This document shows, in pieces, positions 41,379 through 50,267 of a stretch of 58,400 nt of DNA. The notes beneath the pieces were generated by a model, which was given only the letters and a program-made list of their open reading frames with translations, searched no databases and was not told where the DNA came from. Position 1 is the stretch's first letter. Each line of letters begins with the position of its first letter. Origin of the DNA: an uncultured Phascolarctobacterium sp. (GTDB lineage Bacteria; Bacillota; Negativicutes; Acidaminococcales; Acidaminococcaceae); the NCBI GenBank assembly GCA_937901335.1, contig CALCHC010000112.1, positions 1-58,400 on the forward strand. Reading direction: 5' to 3'. The position numbers and the translations under genes are program-made.

Positions 41379-41765
41379 TTATTCAGCCAAAGCTTTTTTG
41401 CTTTTACGGCCTCTAGTTTTCTTTACGCTATTGATACCGGACTTTTTGATTACTTTTGCCAACTCAGCAATGATGTGCAATTCTTCAACAGAGCAATCTT
41501 GCAAGAGTTCGGACAATTCATTGTGGAAAATTCTTTCACTGCGGTGAATGTTGTCGCACAACAATTCATCTACAGAAACGTCCAATACATTAGCCAAATG
41601 GATGATAGTGGGCAAACCCAATTTAGTATTACCAGTTTCAATGTTACTAATGTGCGGAGTAGACAAACCAGTAATTTTGGCAATATTACCTTGAGTCACA
41701 CCTTTGCGAACACGAGCAGCTTTAATTCTTACACCAATTGCTTTATAATCTATATCCATTTTCAA
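41379..41765 (-). CDS. XRE-family helix-turn-helix regulator
   Basis: 128 residues. The HTH lies at about 10-65 (GVRIKAARVRKGVTQGNIAK, LSTPHISNIETGNTKLGLPT, LANVLDVSVDELL). The remainder is a short helical tail ending in a basic stretch (KKTRGRKSKKA). Targets unknown. TTG at 41765 fits the ribosome site (AAAGGAG, 8 bases) better than the ATG two codons later. The tRNA-Thr gene follows in the same transcript. Confidence 0.88.
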   Translation of the reverse strand: MKMDIDYKAIGVRIKAARVRKGVTQGNIAKITGLSTPHISNIETGNTKLGLPTIIHLANVLDVSVDELLCDNIHRSERIFHNELSELLQDCSVEELHIIAELAKVIKKSGINSVKKTRGRKSKKALAE

Positions 41766-41835
41766 CGAAACCTCTCCTTTTAATATCTATAACTCATTCT
41801 GACTACCTGTGCGTCCCACACGGTCAGTACACCAT

Positions 41836-41864
41836 ATTATAGACCAAAAGGAACTTTAAAGCAA
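41836..41864 (-). promoter_or_regulatory. Promoter of the XRE gene and tRNA-Thr
   Basis: TTGCTT (41859-41864), 17-base spacer, perfect TATAAT (41836-41841) on the minus strand. Confidence 0.65.
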
Positions 41865-41901
41865 GGGAAAAACCGCGTATTTAAGCCATTTTTCGGGTTT
41901 T

Positions 41902-43182
41902 TTAGTCTTTTTTCAAAAGGGGAACAGTAAGGCTTCCTTGAGGCATTAAAACAACTTTATAATCTGTACCAACACTTTTTTCAGCCAGTTTAATTGCTTC
42001 ATCAACAGTATCAACTGCTTCAAAAAGTAAGTCTTTGGCAATTTTCTTATCAAGAGCAGAAACAAGGATGAATTTTGCCTTTTTCATCAGGCGAGTAATT
42101 GCAAAAGCCTTGTGTGCACCAATTACGAAATTCTTTTCAAGTTGTGCTTTAATTGCATCAGGAGACGGGTTTTCTTGCAAAGCTTTTTCCAAAGCTGCAC
42201 TGCCGCTACCTTCTTCGCATTCACCAATAATGATTACTACGCCACCTTCTTTTACAGCGCACCATGCATTATCCATGGTTTTTTGTAATTGGTAAACGTT
42301 AATATCTTTCGGGTAACCACCGCAAGAAGCAATAACCACATCTGCAGGTTCGTCAATTTCTACGCCGTAAACTTTATCTACAAATTTGCAAGCTTCAATG
42401 TGTGCGCTATCCCAATCACCGGCAAAGATTTTTACGAATTCTTTTTTAGCGTCAAGGATTGCATTGAACAAGAAGAGTTTATGTTCTTTAGCAAAGAGGC
42501 GTACACCTTCCATTTGGTCATCATACACAGGGTTGCCATGCAGTTTGCCAAGTTGAGAGTTAGGGCTCATCATCAAGCTATGATTTCTGCGTACAGTTTC
42601 CATTGCAGATACGCCAGGAAGAATAGCCTTACGACCACCGCCGAAGCCTGCAAAGAAATGGTGGACGATAGTACCGGTCATGATAACCAAGTCTACATCA
42701 CAGATAAGTTTATTAATCCAAACAGGGGTACCAAAAGAGGTTTCACCAAAATATTCAAAATCATCTGCTGCGTTGCAATCGCTGTTATACATAGGCAAAC
42801 GTTTTGCAACATCTTCGCCAACTGCTTCTACCATTTCTTCATCTGTCATTTTGCGATGAGTACCAAGAGCAAAAACAATGCGCATATCTTCATCTTTAAT
42901 GCCAAGCTTATTCATTTCGTTTACGAGCACAGGCATAAAGTCAAAGCTATTAGCTACACGAGTGGGGTCATTGCAAATGAACGCAACCTTTTGTCCAGGT
43001 TTAACAAGTTCATTAATCGGTGCACTGTCAATAGGATGATAGATAGCATCTAAAACTGCAGCTTTTAAATTTTCAACAGGGGGCATTTCAGCCACTTTGA
43101 TTTCCGCAATAACACGGTCTTGTTCCAAAGAGAAATCTTTGTATCCGTGTCCGTACTTATAAGAATAATTAGCTAAGGTCAT
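41902..43182 (-). CDS. larA: Nickel-pincer-dependent racemase/epimerase, LarA family
   Basis: 426 residues. Shows the LarA residues: His of ALGTHRKMTDEEM, HHFFAGFGGGRKAILPG containing the His and the Lys that carries the pincer cofactor, and RNHSLMM with the nickel-binding His. Lactate racemase is the founding activity, but LarA homologues act on many 2-hydroxyacids. Maturation genes larB, larC and larE are not in the window. GGAGGT lies 8 bases before ATG. It follows the mnh terminator and is probably independently transcribed. Confidence 0.85.
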   Translation of the reverse strand: MTLANYSYKYGHGYKDFSLEQDRVIAEIKVAEMPPVENLKAAVLDAIYHPIDSAPINELVKPGQKVAFICNDPTRVANSFDFMPVLVNEMNKLGIKDEDMRIVFALGTHRKMTDEEMVEAVGEDVAKRLPMYNSDCNAADDFEYFGETSFGTPVWINKLICDVDLVIMTGTIVHHFFAGFGGGRKAILPGVSAMETVRRNHSLMMSPNSQLGKLHGNPVYDDQMEGVRLFAKEHKLFLFNAILDAKKEFVKIFAGDWDSAHIEACKFVDKVYGVEIDEPADVVIASCGGYPKDINVYQLQKTMDNAWCAVKEGGVVIIIGECEEGSGSAALEKALQENPSPDAIKAQLEKNFVIGAHKAFAITRLMKKAKFILVSALDKKIAKDLLFEAVDTVDEAIKLAEKSVGTDYKVVLMPQGSLTVPLLKKD

Positions 43183-43270
43183 TATGGCACCTCCATATAA
43201 AATATATCTGCTTATATTTTATCATATACAGAGAAATTTTTTATAAATATTTTTGCTTTACGCATTAAAA

Positions 43271-43297
43271 AAAGCGACGCCCGAAAGCGTCGCTTTA
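43271..43297 (-). terminator. Terminator of the Mrp/Mbh-type operon
   Basis: Ten-bp stem AAAGCGACGC/GCGTCGCTTT, then TTTTTAAT on the minus strand, after the last antiporter gene. Confidence 0.92.
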
Positions 43298-43304
43298 TAG
43301 TTAG

Positions 43305-45056
43305 TTATAATGATTTTAAGTGAGCAACAAGGTAACCGATTGCACACCCAAGAACAGTCAAGGTAATCATCATAGGATCAGCAATAGCTGTACGATAGTT
43401 TTCCGGATTGTATTTCTTTCTCTTATGGAAAGGACGAGCATCCAAGAATTCCATAGGATTTGCAGTAAGTTCCATAAACTTTTCGTACATAACTTTCCAA
43501 ACATTACCAAGAGCACTGCACAATGCACAGAAAATCATACTGGTTTCTTTCACTACAACTACGAAAGGTTTGCGATAAATCCAGTCAGTATCCAAACTAA
43601 TTGCAGTGTGCGGTTCCATATGAGACAAGTACATCATGAAAGGAACCATTGCCATACCTAACATTTGCACATATTGCAGAATATGTTCCGGTAAGAACGG
43701 GTGGTATGCCGGAGCTTCGAAAGGCAGATATTGATACAGAAGGCTAGGGCAAACACCGTACAAGAAGCACAGGAAAGCGCCCATACCCATTGCCACTTTC
43801 ATATTGATAGGCAATTGAGTTTTAATTTCTGCACCTTTATCGTCCTTACGTAAAAAGATGAAGTAACCCATCTTCAAAGGAATGGACAAGAAAGTACCGA
43901 TACTAGCAATTTCAAGTAGAGTATAAACCATACCTTGACCTGCAGCATAAGCAGCATTTACAGTAATAGCTTTACTGATAAACCCGTTAAACAAAGGAAT
44001 ACCGGAAATGGAGAACGCTGCTGCGAAGAAACAAATGCAAACAAAAGGCATCTTCTTCGCCATATTGCCAAGTTTATTGATGTGTCCAATACCAGTTGCG
44101 TACATAATCGCACCTGCGCACATAAAGAGCAAAGATTTAAAGAGAATATCACAGAATGCATGGGCAGTTGCACCGTTCATTGCCAGACCAGTACCAATGC
44201 CTGCACCAGCTACCATAAAACCAGTTTGACTGATAATATGGTGAGCAAGCAGTCTGCGCATATCATTTTCCATAATCGCGTAGCAAGCGCCATAAAGTGC
44301 CATAAGCACGCCACCCCACATAATCAGTTCGCTACCCGCGAACACGCGAAGCAATGCATAAACTGCAACTTTAGTAGTTAAACAGCTCATAAACACGCCA
44401 CCAGTAATAGTGGAGTTTGCATAAGCATCAACGAGCCAAGCATTAACAGGAGGCATCGCTACATTCACACAAATACCAACAAGCATCAGCCAGTAGGTAT
44501 AATCGTGAGGACCATTAACCAAATTTGTAATGGTAGGATCACCACCATGACCTAAATGCAAGAAGATACCTGCCAACAACAAGTTACCACCAAGCATATG
44601 TACCAAAAGGTAACGGAAGCCTGCACGACGAGATACTTTACTATTTTTGCACCATACCAAGAATACGGAAGTTACTGCCATTGCTTCCCAGAAGAAAATC
44701 AAGGTCAGCCAGTCTTTAGCAAGGGTTACACCAATGGCACAACCTGCATAAGCCATAGCACACAATGCTTCCATACGGTTTTCGTTATGACAAGCATAAA
44801 TACCGCTGATAAGTGCTAAAACAGAAAAGATAAAGGTGAAAATCCAGCTGAGTTTATCAACATGGAGAATCCCTAATTTGTAGCCACGTACGAAATCAAT
44901 GCTAACATCAGTACCAAGTTGCAGGTTAAAGGCAACATAAAGTGCTGCCAACGGGCCTACAGCCAATAATACTTTACGTACACATTTCGGTGCGATCATG
45001 GCAAGTAAACCTACCAGGACAAGGATTATGCCCGGATGCATTAACATCTCACTCAT
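43305..45056 (-). CDS. Third proton-channel (NuoL/MrpA-N-like) subunit of the antiporter complex
   Basis: About 583 residues, around 14 membrane helices plus a C-terminal extension with a cytoplasmic loop (LDARPFHKRKKYNPENYR) and a last helix. Charged channel residues of the NuoL/M/N family are kept: Glu in IFFWEAMAVTS, Lys in CLTTKVAVYALLRVF, His in LLAHHIISQTGF and Lys in DILFKSLLFM. It may replace the N-terminal half of MrpA, which is missing from the start of the operon. Start uncertain: ATG 45056 or 45059, both after AGGTG, overlapping the preceding small gene. Confidence 0.85.
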   Translation of the reverse strand: MSEMLMHPGIILVLVGLLAMIAPKCVRKVLLAVGPLAALYVAFNLQLGTDVSIDFVRGYKLGILHVDKLSWIFTFIFSVLALISGIYACHNENRMEALCAMAYAGCAIGVTLAKDWLTLIFFWEAMAVTSVFLVWCKNSKVSRRAGFRYLLVHMLGGNLLLAGIFLHLGHGGDPTITNLVNGPHDYTYWLMLVGICVNVAMPPVNAWLVDAYANSTITGGVFMSCLTTKVAVYALLRVFAGSELIMWGGVLMALYGACYAIMENDMRRLLAHHIISQTGFMVAGAGIGTGLAMNGATAHAFCDILFKSLLFMCAGAIMYATGIGHINKLGNMAKKMPFVCICFFAAAFSISGIPLFNGFISKAITVNAAYAAGQGMVYTLLEIASIGTFLSIPLKMGYFIFLRKDDKGAEIKTQLPINMKVAMGMGAFLCFLYGVCPSLLYQYLPFEAPAYHPFLPEHILQYVQMLGMAMVPFMMYLSHMEPHTAISLDTDWIYRKPFVVVVKETSMIFCALCSALGNVWKVMYEKFMELTANPMEFLDARPFHKRKKYNPENYRTAIADPMMITLTVLGCAIGYLVAHLKSL

Positions 45057-45285
45057 CATCGTCACCTACACTTTCGTAGTAATCTTCATCACGTTGCAAG
45101 ATGGGAGCCATAATCATTTTAGAAACAATAATCAATGCCCAACAACCAACGAAACCGAAGAAAATGTTATAGCCGAAGGGTAACGGCCACCAATGTGCGC
45201 CATGCATATGCACGCCACACATTTCTGCTACTGCGGACAATACTAAAACCACAGCATTAAGCATATAAACTGTCTTTTTAGTCAT
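45049..45285 (-). CDS. Small two-helix membrane protein of the antiporter operon
   Basis: 78 residues, two helices (VYMLNAVVLVLSAVAEMCGV and YNIFFGFVGCWALIIVSKMI) with an acidic C-terminus (DEDYYESVGDDDE). Starts in a TAATG overlap and ends inside the start of the next gene. I do not recognise a family; such small proteins occur beside the third channel subunit in other Mrp/Mbx-like clusters. Confidence 0.75.
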   Translation of the reverse strand: MTKKTVYMLNAVVLVLSAVAEMCGVHMHGAHWWPLPFGYNIFFGFVGCWALIIVSKMIMAPILQRDEDYYESVGDDDE

Positions 45286-46790
45286 TACAGCCACCCCCCA
45301 TTCCAACCAGCAGTAATAGCATTAGCTGCCATTGTCGCCAATTTGTAGAAGTGAGGATAGAAATCAGGAACTACACCCAAAATAGCTGCCATAATAGTGG
45401 TCACACAAATGGGAACCAACATACGGTAACTGATTTCACCATATTCACGGAATTGTTCATGGGGATCTTTGCGGAAATAAGCCATTTGGCAAATGGGCAT
45501 CAAGTATGCAGCTGCCAACAATGCGGAAGCAACCCAAACCAAAATATATAAGGGTTTACCAGCTTGCAATGCACCAAGAGCAAGATTCCATTTACTAATA
45601 AAACCAACTAAGAACGGCATACCTGCGATACCAAGGGACGCTATAGTAAAGCACGCCATGGTAATCGGTAATTTTTTGGAAATACCATACAGTTCACTAA
45701 TATACTCACGATGAGTACGAGCAATGATTAAGCCTGCACACATAAAGAGAGTAATCTTCATAACTGCATGGGCAACAAGGTGCAGATAAGCACCCTTAAT
45801 GCTTAAGGGAGAAAGCAGCGCCGCACCCAAAACAATGTAAGAAAGCTGACCGATAGTCGAGAAAGCTAAACGACGTTTCAAGTGGTCTTGACGCAATGCA
45901 ATCAAGGAAGAAACTAAAATACTAGTTGCTGCTGCCCAAGCAAGCACATCAATAATGCCAAGTTCAGCAAGCAATTTAGGACCAAATACGAAACCGATAA
46001 TACGCAATACGCAGAATACACCGGTTTTTACTACTGCTACAGCATGGAGAAGTGCACTAACAGGAGTAGGTGCAACCATTGCTGCAGGTAACCAACCATG
46101 CAGGGGCATTACCGCTGCTTTTACAGAGCCTGCCAAAATCATAATAGCAAAAGCAAGTTGCAAAGCCCAACGAGGTGCAGAATCGTAACTTAAGAAACCA
46201 CCTGCAGTAAAGGACATGGTACCGGTAATGCAATATACCATTACAACACCAGCCAAGAATAATTGACCAGAAATTAAAGTATAAATCAAATACTTGCGAC
46301 TAGCCATCAACGCTTCCGGATTACGTTTATGTAATACCAAAGGATAACTTGCCAAGGTTAACATTTCGTAGAACAAGAAGAAAGTAAGCAGATTTTCTGC
46401 CATTGCAATACCCATTACAGAGCTCATGCAAATCGCAAAAGCTGCAAAATAACCGGTTTGTTCTTTCTCATGATGACAACGCATGTAACCAATGGAATAG
46501 AAGTTGATAGGAACCCAAAGTATAGATGCCAGCACAGCAAAAACCATGCCTGCAGGATCTGTACGCAAAGTCCAACCGACAGTGTCAGTGAGTTGGCACA
46601 TAGTATACTCGTAAACATTACCGTCTAAAACTTCAGGTAACATAGAAGTAACAATGCCAAACATAATTACAGAAGCAATAACGCTCCAAGTTTCACGGAT
46701 ATTAGGCCATCTTCTGCTGAAAGCAATAAAAATTGCTGCCAGGAAAGGAACACCAACTGCCAGGAAAGGTCTGCAATCTACAATAGTCAT
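45285..46790 (-). CDS. Second MrpD/NuoM-like proton-channel subunit
   Basis: 501 residues, about 14 helices. Channel residues present: Glu in FLFYEMLTLASY, Lys in AVVKTGVFCVLRI, Lys in HAVMKITLFM. Distinct from the first MrpD-like subunit, thus a true second channel and not a recent duplicate. ATGA overlap with the upstream gene. Confidence 0.9.
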   Translation of the reverse strand: MTIVDCRPFLAVGVPFLAAIFIAFSRRWPNIRETWSVIASVIMFGIVTSMLPEVLDGNVYEYTMCQLTDTVGWTLRTDPAGMVFAVLASILWVPINFYSIGYMRCHHEKEQTGYFAAFAICMSSVMGIAMAENLLTFFLFYEMLTLASYPLVLHKRNPEALMASRKYLIYTLISGQLFLAGVVMVYCITGTMSFTAGGFLSYDSAPRWALQLAFAIMILAGSVKAAVMPLHGWLPAAMVAPTPVSALLHAVAVVKTGVFCVLRIIGFVFGPKLLAELGIIDVLAWAAATSILVSSLIALRQDHLKRRLAFSTIGQLSYIVLGAALLSPLSIKGAYLHLVAHAVMKITLFMCAGLIIARTHREYISELYGISKKLPITMACFTIASLGIAGMPFLVGFISKWNLALGALQAGKPLYILVWVASALLAAAYLMPICQMAYFRKDPHEQFREYGEISYRMLVPICVTTIMAAILGVVPDFYPHFYKLATMAANAITAGWNGGWL

Positions 46791-48280
46791 CTCAGCAACA
46801 CCTCCGGCAATCCAATTTTAATGATATCAGTTACAATATCCACACTGTAGAAGCCCAAAGCTACAATGCCAATACCGGTAACAGCAATCGGCAATGCCAT
46901 CGGGAACGGCAAACCAAGTTTACCTTTGTGACGATGTACTTCAGTAAGAGAAGCTTCACGTTGGACAAACATTTGCTCAAGAATGCGGAAGAAGTAAATT
47001 GCGTTAAGCAAGCTACTAACTACCAGTACACCAATATAAACGTATTGAGCACCAGTGTAAGCACCTAAGAGCAGATACCATTTACTGAAGAAGCCGCCAG
47101 TAGGAGGAATACCTATCATGGACAAAGCTGCCAAAGTAACGGTAATAGAACTGATTGCAACTTTTTTATTCATACCGCCTAAGCGATAGATGTTAACTTC
47201 ACCAAAACGATATTGAATACCGCCGATTACGAAGAACAATGCACTCTTCATAAAGGCGTGGTTGATGATGTGAAGCACCGCACCAATAAAACCGTACATA
47301 TTGCCCATTGCCAAACCAATAGCAATGTAACCAATTTGCGCCACACTGGAGTACGCCAACATACGACGGAAGTCATATTGAGCAAGTGCCATAAAGGAAC
47401 CAAGCAAAATACCTGCTATACCAAGAATACCCAACACATCAAGTGCAGCTTTTACAACAGGAGTATCTACACCAAACATGAAGAATAAGAAGCGAATCAT
47501 CGCATAAGCAGGAACCTTACTCATGCAACCAGCGATGAATGCTGCAGAACCGGGATGTGCATAGTTATATGCGTCCGGTTGCCAGCCGTGAAGGGGGAAC
47601 AATGCCATCTTGATACCGAAGCCAATTACGAAGCAGGCAACTGCCAACGCAAAAATCGGATAATCAAGGAACTGCGCCGCACGCACTGCCATATCTGCCA
47701 TATTCAAAGTACCGGTCAACGCATACATGTAACCAACACCTAAGAGGTACAAAGAAGCACCAATGGTACCAATAAGCAAATATCTAAAAGCTGCCAGCAT
47801 AGATTTTTTACCACCAAGAGCAATCAAACCATAGCCGGACAAGGACATTACTTCCAAGAAAACGTATAAGTTAAATACGTCACCGGTAATTACCATACCG
47901 CACATACCAACGGTCATCAAACCATACAAAGTATAGTAACCGCCAATATGTAACCAGCCTTCCTCTTTAACAAAAGGTAAGCTATAAAGAGAACCCAACA
48001 GTGAAATAAATGTAATTAATACAGCGAGAACACCACTGATAGGATCAATAACAAATTCAATACCCAGAGGCGGTTGCCAGTTACCCATCCAATAATGAAT
48101 AGGTTTGCCACCATCTGCAATAACCTGTTGCAACACAGTTACTGCACTCATAAAAGCCGCTGCAATAGAGCCAATTACAATCCAAGAACCTAAATTCTTT
48201 TGCATACGGCTAAAGAGCATACATAAAAGAGCTGCAGAAACAGGAAGTAATACGATGAAGAGAGGTGCATGCTGCATCAT
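46787..48280 (-). CDS. mnhD: Na+/H+ antiporter subunit D (MrpD/MnhD)
   Basis: 497 residues, standard MrpD length and about 14 helices. Glu in YVFLEVMSLSGYGLIAL, Lys in GCMSKVPAYAMIRF and Lys in HAFMKSALFFVIGG are the residues needed for ion translocation in Mrp and complex I. Start ATG overlaps the mnhC stop. Confidence 0.93.
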   Translation of the reverse strand: MMQHAPLFIVLLPVSAALLCMLFSRMQKNLGSWIVIGSIAAAFMSAVTVLQQVIADGGKPIHYWMGNWQPPLGIEFVIDPISGVLAVLITFISLLGSLYSLPFVKEEGWLHIGGYYTLYGLMTVGMCGMVITGDVFNLYVFLEVMSLSGYGLIALGGKKSMLAAFRYLLIGTIGASLYLLGVGYMYALTGTLNMADMAVRAAQFLDYPIFALAVACFVIGFGIKMALFPLHGWQPDAYNYAHPGSAAFIAGCMSKVPAYAMIRFLFFMFGVDTPVVKAALDVLGILGIAGILLGSFMALAQYDFRRMLAYSSVAQIGYIAIGLAMGNMYGFIGAVLHIINHAFMKSALFFVIGGIQYRFGEVNIYRLGGMNKKVAISSITVTLAALSMIGIPPTGGFFSKWYLLLGAYTGAQYVYIGVLVVSSLLNAIYFFRILEQMFVQREASLTEVHRHKGKLGLPFPMALPIAVTGIGIVALGFYSVDIVTDIIKIGLPEVLLR

Positions 48281-48651
48281 TTGCTAGCCCTCCTCAGAAC
48301 CTCAACCTCTTCTACAGAACCGTAGATTTCTTTAATGCGCATCAACAGCGCCAAAGCTACGCCTGTAGTACCAAGACTTACTACGATAGCAGTAAGCATT
48401 AAGCCATGAGGCAAAGGGTTAATGTAAGCATTAGGGTTATTGGTAATGCCGTCAAGAACAGGTACCATTGCACCATCTTTTTGTGCAAAACACAGATAGA
48501 AGTAAATTACAGCAACCTGCATAACGTTCATAGCCATCAACTTTTTCATATAGTTTTTAGCTAAAACCATACCATAAATGCCTAAAAAGAATAAAATCAT
48601 AACAAGGGAGTAGATGCCTTTAGTTTTCAAGAATTCATTCAATACTTCCAT
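48277..48651 (-). CDS. mnhC: Na+/H+ antiporter subunit C (MrpC/MnhC)
   Basis: About 124 residues, three helices; NuoK-like (FFLGIYGMVLAKNYMKKLMA, PLPHGLMLTAIVVSLGTTGV). Start assigned to ATG 48651 after AAAGGGG; ATG at 48654 is equally possible. Overlaps the mnhB end. Confidence 0.92.
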   Translation of the reverse strand: MEVLNEFLKTKGIYSLVMILFFLGIYGMVLAKNYMKKLMAMNVMQVAVIYFYLCFAQKDGAMVPVLDGITNNPNAYINPLPHGLMLTAIVVSLGTTGVALALLMRIKEIYGSVEEVEVLRRASK

Positions 48652-49084
48652 CATCGTCACCCCTTTTTATAATAGAATCCATCAAGTTAATGATTGTCAT
48701 CATTACACACATGGTTACGCCAATTTCGATTAAGAAAATCGCCATAGCGTGCATTTCGTGTTTAGGTTCCATAACGATTGGCATAAAGTCATATTCCAAG
48801 AATTTGCCGCCGCCAAAAATGGTTACCCAACCAACGAAAGTATAAATAAAAGTACCAACACCAGCTAAAACTACAGAAGTTTTACCTTGAATGTTGAATT
48901 TTGCATCTTCACCTAAAATCATACGAGAAAGCAATACACCTACTGCCAAAAGCGCACCTGCTTGGAAACCACCACCAGGAGAATATTCACCAAAGCACAG
49001 AATGTACACACCATACACGATGCTAAAGGGTACAAGTAATCTAAACGCAGTACTTAATACAATACCGCCAAAACCTTGTCTCAT
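48635..49084 (-). CDS. mnhB: Na+/H+ antiporter subunit B (MrpB/MnhB)
   Basis: 149 residues, four helices, with the MnhB pattern PFSIVYGVYILCFGEYSPGG GFQAG (split here) and YTFVGWVTIFGGG. ATGA overlap with the preceding gene and GGGGAGG ribosome site. Confidence 0.93.
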   Translation of the reverse strand: MRQGFGGIVLSTAFRLLVPFSIVYGVYILCFGEYSPGGGFQAGALLAVGVLLSRMILGEDAKFNIQGKTSVVLAGVGTFIYTFVGWVTIFGGGKFLEYDFMPIVMEPKHEMHAMAIFLIEIGVTMCVMMTIINLMDSIIKRGDDDGSIE

Positions 49085-49416
49085 TTAATTACCTCCCCTT
49101 CTTCCGAATCATCTACATCATCCGGTTCTTCTTCGGGGCGTCTGCCAACCTTGTTACTAGTTAAAAGCAGAACGGTAGTCAAACCAGCTAAGAACATTAC
49201 GCCGGTTTCCCACATGGTATCGAAACCTCTGTAGTCAATGATGACACCGGTAACTACGTTAGGAGAACCAGTATCTTCAACACTGCGGGAGATATAGGAA
49301 GGAGTAACATGCTGGTTAGGTGCGTTATTCACATTGCCAATCTCCGGCAGATAGGTTACAAAAGAGCAGAAGATGCCAGTTATAACCGCCAGTAATACAG
49401 CTACTAAGCCACGCAT
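49081..49416 (-). CDS. MbhE/MrpA C-terminal-like subunit
   Basis: 111 residues, two helices. Contains NVVTGVIIDYRGFDTMWETG, the counterpart of the NVVNVILVDFRGFDTLGE part of the MrpA C-terminus and of MbhE, and ends in an acidic tail. Separate gene rather than part of a long MrpA. Confidence 0.88.
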   Translation of the reverse strand: MRGLVAVLLAVITGIFCSFVTYLPEIGNVNNAPNQHVTPSYISRSVEDTGSPNVVTGVIIDYRGFDTMWETGVMFLAGLTTVLLLTSNKVGRRPEEEPDDVDDSEEGEVIK

Positions 49417-49658
49417 TATTTACACCACCTATCAATTTTCTTCAAGGAAGCTACAAAGAAGATTGTAGAGATTGTACCGATAACTGCTTCCGTAAAAGCT
49501 ACGTCAGGTGCACCCATCATAAAATACAGAAGCACTGCACAGAAGCTGAAACCACTGTAAATTACAGCTGCGCTCAACAAATCCTTACAGAAGATTACGG
49601 CACAAGTAATGAGAATTAAGAAAATCAGCAACACAGCTTCAATGATGTATATTTGCAT
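49416..49658 (-). CDS. MbhD/DUF4040 (MrpA C-terminal-like) subunit
   Basis: 80 residues, three helices: DLLSAAVIYSGFSFCAVLLY, MMGAPDVAFTEAVIGTIST. The PDVAFTEA motif is typical of the DUF4040 part of MrpA and MbhD. Confidence 0.9.
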   Translation of the reverse strand: MQIYIIEAVLLIFLILITCAVIFCKDLLSAAVIYSGFSFCAVLLYFMMGAPDVAFTEAVIGTISTIFFVASLKKIDRWCK

Positions 49659-50004
49659 CGTCTTCCTCCTTCTCTACTTCTTCGACTAAATCTTTAGCTG
49701 TTACAACCCTATGGCCGGATTTATAAGCCGCTTTGCCTAAAATATGGGAGCCAATGGGGTTAGCCAAAAATACGATAGTAAATACTAAAGCCATCTTCAA
49801 GGAAGTAATTGTCAAACCTTCATAAATAATCAAACCGATGAAGGAAAGCATACAACCTAAAGTTTCACTATTACCGGATGCATGAATTCTAGAATAGAAA
49901 TCCGGCAAACGCAGCATACCGATGGCAGAACCAACAAAGAAAACGGAACCGCCCAGAATAAACAATGCTGCAATAATTTCTCTGATGGTAAAATCACAAA
50001 TCAT
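49639..50004 (-). CDS. mnhG: Na+/H+ antiporter subunit G (MrpG/MnhG)
   Basis: 121 residues, three helices, with GMLRLPDFYSRIHASGNSET and the NPIGSHILGKAAY motif of MnhG, and an acidic C-terminal tail. ATGA-type overlap with mnhF. Confidence 0.94.
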   Translation of the reverse strand: MICDFTIREIIAALFILGGSVFFVGSAIGMLRLPDFYSRIHASGNSETLGCMLSFIGLIIYEGLTITSLKMALVFTIVFLANPIGSHILGKAAYKSGHRVVTAKDLVEEVEKEEDDANIHH

Positions 50005-50264
50005 ATGTTTTTACCTCCCAGGAACTTAGCAATAATTACAGAACCTACAAAACCTAACAAAGCATAAGAAATGGCAATGTCCACGTACATATCAGGACGA
50101 TTGTCAATATAACCGAAGAGAACTAAAAGCAAAATAGTATCTGCACCGATTACACCCAAGCCATTCATACGGTCATAAACTGTAGGACCTTGGAACACAC
50201 GTTGCAACATCATAGCAATTACAAAAATGATGGAAACCATGAGGATTACAAAAATAATATTCAT
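50001..50264 (-). CDS. mnhF: Na+/H+ antiporter subunit F (MrpF/MnhF)
   Basis: 87 residues, three helices; RVFQGPTVYDRMNGLGVIGA and ISYALLGFVGSVIIAKFL are typical of MrpF. Confidence 0.93.
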   Translation of the reverse strand: MNIIFVILMVSIIFVIAMMLQRVFQGPTVYDRMNGLGVIGADTILLLVLFGYIDNRPDMYVDIAISYALLGFVGSVIIAKFLGGKNI

Positions 50265-50267
50265 ATG

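Noticed and set aside
41213..41416. A 67-codon plus-strand frame
   Set aside because: Runs across the terminator and the complement of tRNA-Thr; no ribosome site.
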